The translations under genes were made by a program, and so were the position numbers. From Candidatus Omnitrophota bacterium (lineage in GTDB: Bacteria; Omnitrophota; Gorgyraeia; Gygaellales; Profunditerraquicolaceae): DNA of 7,406 nt. The notes beneath the pieces are model-generated. The model was not told where the DNA came from and ran no database searches. It worked only from the letters and a program-made list of their open reading frames with translations. The stretch spans positions 1 through 7,406 of the forward strand of contig JAQUKF010000058.1 of NCBI GenBank assembly GCA_028719265.1, written 5' to 3'. Positions 1-4,400 of this stretch are shown one piece after another; position 1 is the first letter of the stretch; each line of letters opens with the position of its first letter.

Positions 1-178
1 GGTTGGAGAGGGCTTTAATAGGGGCGGTGTAGATCACTCCCAGGTTGTTGTTTATGGAGTTGTCGATTATATATTCGGCAATCGCCGTTTTACCGGCGCC
101 CGTAGGGGCGGAGACGATCACGGAGTGTCCCCGGTTAATATGGTCGATTGCCTCCTGTTGGAACCTGTCGTAAATCAT
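1..178 (-). CDS. Ski2-like superfamily 2 DEAD/DEAH-box helicase, N-terminal fragment
   Basis: The gene runs off the left edge; 59 codons are visible. The protein begins MIYDRFQQEAI, with a Q-motif-like glutamine at residue 7. A Walker A motif (APTGAGKT, residues 24-31) would bind ATP. Motif Ia follows at about residues 50-59 (YTAPIKALSN). The 'TAPIKALSNQ'-type motif Ia is characteristic of Ski2/Mtr4-like RNA helicases and their bacterial relatives, so ATP-dependent RNA (or DNA) unwinding is the likely activity; the bacterial members are poorly characterised. The ATG at 178-176 puts the Q-motif at the very N-terminus, and no other ATG, GTG or TTG lies in frame before the upstream stop near 226. 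There is no Shine-Dalgarno, and a TATAAT box ends 7 bases before the ATG, so translation may be leaderless. It is divergent from the nuclease-aroC operon. The DEAD/DEAH box itself lies outside the window. Confidence 0.85.
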   Translation of the reverse strand, partial: MIYDRFQQEAIDHINRGHSVIVSAPTGAGKTAIAEYIIDNSINNNLGVIYTAPIKALSN

Positions 179-185
179 GAATCTT

Positions 186-213
186 ATTATAAGCCAAAAT
201 GCCGCATCCGCAA
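186..213 (-). promoter_or_regulatory. candidate promoter of the helicase gene
   Basis: Reading the minus strand, TTGCGG (213-208) is followed by 16 bases and then a perfect TATAAT (191-186). The -10 box ends 7 bases before the helicase ATG at 178, so transcription would start at or within a base or two of the start codon. The -35 match is only 3 of 6. The -10 box lies in a near-palindrome (CTTAT-T-ATAAG, 183-193) that could also be a chance AT-rich string. Confidence 0.45.
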
Positions 214-266
214 TACAATATTCTTACGCGCTTGATTACTTTTTCCCCTCATCATAGGTCTCCTGT

Positions 267-288
267 CCGTTTTTTTTGCGAAAAACGG
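267..288. repeat. perfect inverted repeat (8-bp stem, 6-base loop) in the divergent intergenic region
   Basis: CCGTTTTT (267-274) and AAAAACGG (281-288) are exact reverse complements around the loop TTTGCG. It is not followed by a U-tract on the plus strand, and no gene on either strand ends here, so a terminator role is unlikely. It lies between the two divergent candidate promoters, so it could be a regulator-binding site or an upstream element. Function unknown. Confidence 0.5.
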
Positions 289-305
289 CTTTATGCGTAA
301 AATCA

Positions 306-333
306 TTGATTTATATAATAATAATAATATAAT
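306..333 (+). promoter_or_regulatory. candidate promoter of the nuclease-aroC-topA-xerC operon
   Basis: TTGATT (306-311, 4 of 6 to the consensus -35) is followed by 16 bases and a perfect TATAAT (328-333). The spacer is a TAA/ATA trinucleotide run, and a second TATAAT (314-319) lies inside it. This would give a leader of about 125 bases before the nuclease gene. A weaker alternative -10 (TATTAT, 403-408) lies closer to the gene, so the promoter position is uncertain. The region is AT-rich and contrasts sharply with the GC-rich stretch that follows. Confidence 0.4.
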
Positions 334-363
334 AAAAAAATAAGGCGCGGGGTTGCGGGCGAC

Positions 364-397
364 TTGGCGTGGAATGATTTAACTCCAACTCCGCCAA
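364..397 (+). other. possible leader hairpin with short stem
   Basis: TTGGCG (364-369) and CGCCAA (392-397) can pair, and an inner GGA/TCC (371-373 with 384-386) could extend the stem past an internal loop. An AT-rich tract (TATTTTATTATAA) follows at once, so a weak intrinsic terminator or attenuator in the operon leader is conceivable. The stem is short and broken. Confidence 0.25.
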
Positions 398-434
398 TAT
401 TTTATTATAAGATCTTTCGGGTGTAAGGTATTTT

Positions 435-470
435 ATGTATGGGCGGGCAACCGCCTTAGGGATACCATGA
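435..470 (+). CDS. 11-codon leader ORF overlapping the nuclease start
   Basis: The ATG at 435 opens an 11-codon ORF (MYGRATALGIP) that stops with TGA at 468-470. The stop overlaps the nuclease start as ATGA (467-470), the usual arrangement for translational coupling. An AAGG (425-428) lies 6 bases before the ATG and is at least as good a Shine-Dalgarno as the TAGGGA in front of the nuclease. Inside the ORF, GGCGG-GCAA-CCGCC (442-455) forms a hairpin with a GNRA tetraloop, and GGTAT (427-431) can pair with ATACC (462-466) right next to the nuclease ATG. The peptide has no run of one amino acid, so classical amino-acid attenuation is not indicated. An ORF this short can occur by chance; the combined Shine-Dalgarno, ATGA overlap and hairpin make it worth listing. 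Confidence 0.35.
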   Translation: MYGRATALGIP

Positions 471-1045
471 AGAGGAAAAGGCGGTCGCAGAAGAATATAT
501 TCCTCCCGTTGTTTTTAGGGGCATTGGTTGTGGCCGGGTACCTAGCCGGCGTAAGCCCGGTTTCGCCTTTTAGCCGCGGGGGGAAGGTTGTTGGGAACGC
601 GGGCGAGGATGAGCGTATTTATGAGAATGTCCTGGTAAGAAGGGTAGTTGACGGGGATACTCTGAAGCTGGAAACAGGGGAATATGTGCGCTTGCTGGGG
701 ATAGATACGCCTGAGATGCATGAGTCTTCCAAACTTTACCGCGATGCCGCGCGCTCCGGAATGGATGTTTCGGAAATCCGGGATTTGGGCCGCCGGTCTT
801 ATGAATTTACCAGGAGGATGGCCGAAGGCAGGCGGGTGAGGCTGGAGTTTGACCAGGAGCGCTACGATAAATATAACAGGCTGTTGGCTTATGTTTTTTT
901 GGAGGACGGGACATTCCTGAACGGGCGCATCGTGGAGGAAGGGTATGCCTCGATCACGCATTACAAGACAAATACGAAATACGCGGATTTATTCTTAAGG
1001 TTGCACCGGCAGGCACGCGAAAATAAGCGCGGGCTCTGGCAATAA
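467..1045 (+). CDS. membrane-anchored or secreted thermonuclease (SNase-like) protein
   Basis: This 192-residue protein starts with a basic stretch (KRKRR, residues 2-6) and a hydrophobic segment (about 11-29), which suggests a signal peptide or signal anchor and action outside the cytoplasm. Residues about 55-191 form a staphylococcal-nuclease domain. By family knowledge the active-site equivalents are all visible: Asp64 in VVDGDT, Arg75 and Asp80-Thr81-x-Glu83 in RLLGIDTPE, and Arg138 in KYNRLLAY. It ends in the typical RGLW. The predicted activity is Ca2+-dependent cleavage of DNA or RNA; the true substrate is unknown, and a role in nucleotide scavenging or DNA uptake is only a guess. The ATG at 467 has a modest TAGGGA Shine-Dalgarno 4 bases upstream and overlaps the stop of an 11-codon leader ORF. 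aroC follows after 22 bases. Confidence 0.9.
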   Translation: MKRKRRSQKNIFLPLFLGALVVAGYLAGVSPVSPFSRGGKVVGNAGEDERIYENVLVRRVVDGDTLKLETGEYVRLLGIDTPEMHESSKLYRDAARSGMDVSEIRDLGRRSYEFTRRMAEGRRVRLEFDQERYDKYNRLLAYVFLEDGTFLNGRIVEEGYASITHYKTNTKYADLFLRLHRQARENKRGLWQ

Positions 1046-1067
1046 GAAAGATCAGACAGGAGGGGAT

Positions 1068-2114
1068 ATGTTAAGATATTTGACTGCAGGAGAGTCTCAC
1101 GGGAAGGCGGTTGTAGCCATTATGGAGGGTTTCCCCGCCGGCCTCAAAGTGGATATAGCTAGGATAAACAAAGAGCTGAAGCGTAGGCAATCCGGGTTTG
1201 GCCGGGGCAGGCGTATGCGGATAGAGAATGACCGGGCGGAGATAACCTCCGGGTTAAAGAAAAATATCACTCTCGGTAGCCCGATCACCCTTTTTATAAA
1301 GAATAAAGATGCCAGCATCGAAAAGCTGCATAAGGTCTTTGCCGCCCGGCCGGGACACGCGGATCTGGCGGGTTTGTTGAAATACGGTTTTACGGATATA
1401 AGGGAAGTGCTCGAACGCGCCTCGGCCCGCAGCACGGCAGCCACGGTCGCTCTGGGCGCTCTATGTAAAGAGCTCCTGCGGGAATTCGGGATAACCGTTA
1501 CAAGCAGGGTTTTATCGGTGGGAGGGGAATCTTCCGGACGGCAGATGACCGAAAAAATAAAGGAGGCGATCAGCCGCAAAGATACGGTAGGAGGGGTGTT
1601 TGAAGTGGTCGCAAAGAAGGTTCCCGTAGGACTGGGCAGTTACGTGCAGGCTGACCGAAGGCTGGACAGCCGCCTGGCCGCTTCCGTAATTTCCATCCCG
1701 GGGATCAAGTCTTTCGAGATCGGGCTGGGTTTGGGATATTCGGTAAGTTTCGGTTCCGAGGTCCATGACGCAATTTATTTCAATAAGGGTAATGGTTATT
1801 CCAGGAAAAGCAATAACGCAGGGGGTATCGAGGGAGGAGTGTCCAACGGACAGGAGATCGTTCTGCGCGCCTGCATGAAGCCGATCGCGACACTGATGAA
1901 CCCCCTGGATTCGGTGAATATCCGCAGCAAGAAATCCGCCAAGGCGGCGATCGAGCGTTCGGATGTCTGCGTGGTGGAGTCGGCGGGGGTGGTGGCAGAA
2001 TCGGCTTGCGCCCTTGTCCTGGCAGACGCCTTTCTTGAAAAATTCGGTTCGGATTCGTTGGCTGATATAAGAAAGGCTTACGTTAATTATAAGGACAGGA
2101 TAGCCCATGCCTAA
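1068..2114 (+). CDS. aroC: chorismate synthase
   Basis: AroC converts 5-enolpyruvylshikimate-3-phosphate to chorismate, using reduced FMN, in the cytosol; it is the last common step to aromatic amino acids and folate. The 348-residue protein shows the family signatures in order: GESHG (8-12, His11), RRQSGFGRGRRM (39-50), RPGHADL (94-100, His97), LERASARSTA (115-124), SNNAGGIEGG (248-257) and RSDVC...AGVVAE (298-311). It is shorter than the 360-390 usual for the family, mainly because the loop before RPGHAD is compact compared with Firmicutes-type enzymes. The normally conserved Glu of 'ARETA' is Ser122 here. The ATG at 1068 has a strong AGGAGG (1058-1063) four bases upstream. The stop overlaps the next gene by 8 bases (ATGCCTAA), so the two are probably translationally coupled. 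Confidence 0.97.
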   Translation: MLRYLTAGESHGKAVVAIMEGFPAGLKVDIARINKELKRRQSGFGRGRRMRIENDRAEITSGLKKNITLGSPITLFIKNKDASIEKLHKVFAARPGHADLAGLLKYGFTDIREVLERASARSTAATVALGALCKELLREFGITVTSRVLSVGGESSGRQMTEKIKEAISRKDTVGGVFEVVAKKVPVGLGSYVQADRRLDSRLAASVISIPGIKSFEIGLGLGYSVSFGSEVHDAIYFNKGNGYSRKSNNAGGIEGGVSNGQEIVLRACMKPIATLMNPLDSVNIRSKKSAKAAIERSDVCVVESAGVVAESACALVLADAFLEKFGSDSLADIRKAYVNYKDRIAHA

Positions 2115-2394
2115 TTTCAGCTATTACCACATAGAGATAGAAGAATCCAAGGAGACCAAAGAGGTTGTCGTAAAGGGGGAGGTTACCAATAACTCCGATA
2201 AGTCTTATTCCACCGTTGCGGTGCGCGTCGTGCTTTTTAAAAAGAACGTCACGATAGCCAGTGTGGTATTCAGCATTCACGGATTGACCGCCGGGGCCAC
2301 CCGGGCATTCAGGAAGACGATCGAAGAGCTGGATTACCGGCAGGTGGGCAAGGAGATAACCCGTTACGATATTTATACCGAGACGGCCTTCTGA
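2107..2394 (+). CDS. small FxLYD-like beta-sandwich protein of unknown function
   Basis: A 95-residue protein without signal peptide or membrane segment. Residues about 20-71 follow the FxLYD pattern: a 'GEVTNNS...SYSTV' strand-turn (24-37), a 'VVLFKKN' strand in the place of the F-x-L-Y-D motif (41-47), and 'GLTAGATRAF' (59-68), matching the family's 'L-x-P-G-x-x-x-x-F'. FxLYD domains are small Ig-like folds, often found in secreted or membrane proteins with no assigned activity; this one looks cytoplasmic and has an extra polar C-terminal part (about 72-95). Its start lies inside the end of aroC (8-base overlap), with AGGA at 2097-2100 as Shine-Dalgarno. The domain call is from memory of the pattern and is moderate. 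No specific function is proposed. Confidence 0.75.
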   Translation: MPNFSYYHIEIEESKETKEVVVKGEVTNNSDKSYSTVAVRVVLFKKNVTIASVVFSIHGLTAGATRAFRKTIEELDYRQVGKEITRYDIYTETAF

Positions 2395-2423
2395 TCTTCA
2401 AATATGCAGTTAGATGCCGCCAT

Positions 2424-2451
2424 CCCCTTCGTCTATTAACGCAGAAAGGGG
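2424..2451 (+). promoter_or_regulatory. hairpin that could sequester the spoVG-like gene's ribosome binding site
   Basis: CCCCTT (2424-2429) pairs exactly with AAGGGG (2446-2451), and CGT (2430-2432) with ACG (2439-2441) around a 6-base loop, leaving CAGA (2442-2445) bulged. The AAGGGG arm is the core of the Shine-Dalgarno of the next gene, so the folded form would block initiation. It lies in the only gap (56 bases) in the middle of an otherwise overlapping operon. Confidence 0.4.
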
Positions 2452-2455
2452 TGAT
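2446..2455 (+). promoter_or_regulatory. ribosome binding site that decides the spoVG start
   Basis: AAGGGGTGAT matches 8 of 10 bases of the full anti-16S complement AGGAGGTGAT. Its core ends 8 bases before the ATG at 2460, but overlaps or abuts the GTG at 2451 and the ATG at 2454, which argues against those earlier starts. Confidence 0.55.
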
Positions 2456-2459
2456 GGAT

Positions 2460-2711
2460 ATGGAAGATATGATAAGCGTCAGCCGCATCTTGAAGATGGA
2501 GGGGGATTCAAAGCTTAAGGCCTTTGTGGACCTTTCCATCTCCGGGATAGTGGTCAAGGGTTTCGGAGTCGTGGAAGGCAGTAAGGGTTTGTTCGTGAGC
2601 ATGCCGCGTCATCAGGGTAAAGACGGAAAATGGTATAACACGGTTTATCCTGCCAACAGGGAATTAAAGGAGCAGCTGGATAAGGTGGTGCTGGAGGCCT
2701 ACAGGCAATGA
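2460..2711 (+). CDS. spoVG: SpoVG-family nucleic-acid-binding regulatory protein
   Basis: An 83-residue protein from the ATG at 2460. It matches SpoVG along its length: ISVSRILKMEGDSKLKAFVDL (5-25) for the first strands, a 'VVEGSKGLFVSMP' core (37-49) matching the hallmark 'V-x-E-G-x-x-G-L-F-V-x-M-P', then 'KDGKW' (54-58), 'VYP' (62-64) and a C-terminal helix. SpoVG proteins affect septation and gene expression in Firmicutes, and Borrelia and Listeria members are reported to bind nucleic acid; the family is also common in non-sporulating phyla, so sporulation should not be inferred. GTG 2451, ATG 2454 and ATG 2469 are alternative in-frame starts; 2460 was chosen from Shine-Dalgarno spacing. 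Its stop overlaps aroK by four bases (ATGA), implying coupling. A hairpin overlapping its Shine-Dalgarno suggests control of translation. Confidence 0.88.
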   Translation: MEDMISVSRILKMEGDSKLKAFVDLSISGIVVKGFGVVEGSKGLFVSMPRHQGKDGKWYNTVYPANRELKEQLDKVVLEAYRQ

Positions 2712-3325
2712 ATATATATTTGGTGGGATTCATGGGTACCGGAAAGTCTTCCGTCGGCTGCCAGCTGGCCAGGGAAAAGGGATGGAATTTCATCGACCTG
2801 GACGAGTTGATCGAACTAAAGGAACAGCGCAGGATAGCGGAGATTTTTGCCGGTAAGGGAGAGCCTTATTTCCGCAAGGTGGAAAAGAAGACGCTGAAAC
2901 AGGTATCAACCCAGAAGGGGTTCGTGGTTGCCTGCGGAGGCGGGGTGGTGCTGGATAAGGATAACGTGAGCCTGATGAAGAAGACCGGGATAATGGTCTG
3001 CCTGAGCGCCACCCCCGAGGAAATCCTGCAGAGGGTTTCTTCCAACAAAGACCGGCCGCTTTTGAATGTGGCCAGCCCGAGGAAGCGCATAGAACTTTTG
3101 TTGAAGATGCGCGCGCCTTATTATGCGCAGGCGAACAAGATAGTTGATACCACCGGCTTATCGGTTAAACAGGCAGCCAGGAAGATTTCCGGGCTATTTG
3201 CCGGAGGGAAAAGTAGTTTTCCTCCCGGTTCAAAGGCAGGAGCTCGCAAAAGCGGACCGGCCGGGAGGGGGAAGAGCCGCCGCTGCCTTAAAAGAAAAAG
3301 ATTTTCATCCGGCAGGCATGGATAA
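2708..3325 (+). CDS. aroK: shikimate kinase with a basic C-terminal tail
   Basis: AroK phosphorylates shikimate with ATP to shikimate-3-phosphate, two steps before AroC. Visible motifs are the Walker A GFMGTGKSS (7-15), the Asp pair in FIDLDE (Asp30, Asp32), the shikimate-binding Arg in YFRKVE (Arg56), GGGVV (77-81), the lid arginine in DRPLL (Arg116), and RAPYY (135-139). The kinase fold should end near residue 163; family members are usually about 165-180 residues. Here about 40 more residues follow, rich in Lys, Arg, Gly and Ser and unlike the family, encoded by GC-rich DNA containing strong inverted repeats. The stop TAA overlaps the dprA ATG by 8 bases (ATGGATAA), the same geometry as at the aroC end, which argues that the tail is really translated. 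A frameshift that replaced the natural stop is an alternative. Confidence 0.93.
   Translation: MNIYLVGFMGTGKSSVGCQLAREKGWNFIDLDELIELKEQRRIAEIFAGKGEPYFRKVEKKTLKQVSTQKGFVVACGGGVVLDKDNVSLMKKTGIMVCLSATPEEILQRVSSNKDRPLLNVASPRKRIELLLKMRAPYYAQANKIVDTTGLSVKQAARKISGLFAGGKSSFPPGSKAGARKSGPAGRGKSRRCLKRKRFSSGRHG
3201..3228 (+). repeat. long imperfect hairpin in the 3' tail of aroK
   Basis: CCGGAGGGAAAA (3201-3212) and TTTTCCTCCCGG (3217-3228) pair over 12 positions with one G-U and one A-C mismatch around the loop GTAG. It begins almost exactly where the shikimate kinase fold ends. It is not followed by a T-run, so it is not a standard terminator. Confidence 0.55.
3221..3268 (+). repeat. alternative pairing CCTCCCGG / CCGGGAGG competing with the upstream hairpin
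   Basis: CCTCCCGG (3221-3228), the right arm of the preceding hairpin, is an exact reverse complement of CCGGGAGG (3261-3268). Only one of the two structures can form at a time. A small CGC-AAAA-GCG stem (3245-3254) could nest in the loop. Such an arrangement between aroK and dprA could be an attenuator or RNA processing site, or a leftover palindromic insertion. Confidence 0.4.
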
Positions 3326-4400
3326 TTTTGAATCCCTGGTAAGCCTGAACCTTATCCCCCAGATAGGAAGCGCGCGGCTGGATGAGCTGCTCGGGTATTT
3401 CGGACAGCCGCAGGATATATTCAATGCCGGCAGGGATATTTTAGGAAAGCTGGTAGGCGGCAGGATCGGCGAAGGGATAGTTTCTTTTGACACGGGAAAG
3501 CTGGATAGGGACCTGGATGCAGCCAGGAAGGCGGGAGTTGAGGTTATTACGCTTCTTGATAGGGGTTACCCGCGGAATTTAAGACAGATACCCGGCCGGC
3601 CGATAGTTCTTTATATCTCGGGAAGGATAGCCGACGATGATGTTTTAAGCCTGGGTGTCGTCGGTTCCCGCCGGGCAACGCTTTACGGTCTAAGCAGCGC
3701 GGAAAAGTTTTCCGGGGAGATGGCTTCAAGCGGGCTGACCATTGTTTCGGGGATGGCCAGGGGAGTGGATACTTACGCTCACCGCGGGGCGCTAAAAGCC
3801 GGCGGCCGTACGATCGCGGTGATGGGCAGCGGATTCAACCATATTTATCCTCCGGAAAACCGCGGCCTGGCGGAAAAAATAGCCAAGAATGGGGCGGTAG
3901 TTTCCGAATTCCCGATGGATACCAGGCCCCTGGCGCAGAATTTCCCCCGGCGCAACCGCCTGATCAGCGGTTTAAGCCTGGGCGTTTTGGTTACCGAGGC
4001 TGCCAGGAACAGCGGGGCGCTCATCACCGCCGACTTTGCTTTGGAGCAAGGCAGGGATGTCTTTGCCCTTCCCGGCAGGATCGATGCGTGCGCTTCCGCC
4101 GGGACTAATCAGCTGCTTAAGCAGGGTGCTAAACTTGTGACTTGCAGCGAGGATATTCTTGGGGAGCTGAATTTTTGCGGATACCTTAAGAATGCCGCGC
4201 ATGAACCGGAAAAGAAAGAGCGGGTCTTATGCGCAGAAGAGGAAAAGCTTTACAGATGCATAGGCTGCGATCCTGCTTCCGTAGATGAGTTGATAGAAAA
4301 GACGTCTTTTCCCAACAGCCGGATATCGAGCCTGATCCTGGGGCTGCAGTTCAGGAAATTGATCAAGGCGCTGCCGGGCAAACAATTCATAAGGAGTTGA
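3318..4400 (+). CDS. dprA: DNA-processing protein DprA (Smf)
   Basis: DprA binds incoming single-stranded DNA and loads RecA in natural transformation; it is also kept in many bacteria not known to be competent. From the ATG at 3318 the protein has 360 residues. An N-terminal helix-hairpin-helix/SAM-like region comes first (about 6-30, LVSLNLIPQIGSARLDELL). The Rossmann-like core follows: GVVGSRRAT (113-121), IVSGMARGVD (142-151), AVMGSG (167-172), FPRRNRLISGLS (209-220), SGALITADFALEQGRDVFALPG (232-253) and GTNQLLKQGA (262-271). A C-terminal winged-helix-like segment ends it (about 305-358). The frame stays open upstream to 3144, but those 58 codons do not resemble DprA and run through aroK, so the ATG matching the family N-terminus was preferred. 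It lacks a good Shine-Dalgarno and overlaps the aroK stop, so it probably depends on coupling. topA starts on the base after its stop. Confidence 0.95.
   Translation: MDNFESLVSLNLIPQIGSARLDELLGYFGQPQDIFNAGRDILGKLVGGRIGEGIVSFDTGKLDRDLDAARKAGVEVITLLDRGYPRNLRQIPGRPIVLYISGRIADDDVLSLGVVGSRRATLYGLSSAEKFSGEMASSGLTIVSGMARGVDTYAHRGALKAGGRTIAVMGSGFNHIYPPENRGLAEKIAKNGAVVSEFPMDTRPLAQNFPRRNRLISGLSLGVLVTEAARNSGALITADFALEQGRDVFALPGRIDACASAGTNQLLKQGAKLVTCSEDILGELNFCGYLKNAAHEPEKKERVLCAEEEKLYRCIGCDPASVDELIEKTSFPNSRISSLILGLQFRKLIKALPGKQFIRS

Noticed and set aside
1097..2108. Two long minus-strand frames opposite aroC.
   Set aside because: aroC has intact signatures over this whole stretch; the antisense translations look like composition shadows.
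3201..3275. A possible tRNA, suggested by a GGTTCAAA-like string and stems.
   Set aside because: No cloverleaf could be built: the acceptor and anticodon stems do not line up with the GGTTCAAA segment.
3144..3317. Upstream extension of dprA by 58 codons.
   Set aside because: The extra residues lie within aroK, do not resemble DprA, and the ATG at 3318 gives a family-typical N-terminus with an 8-base overlap.
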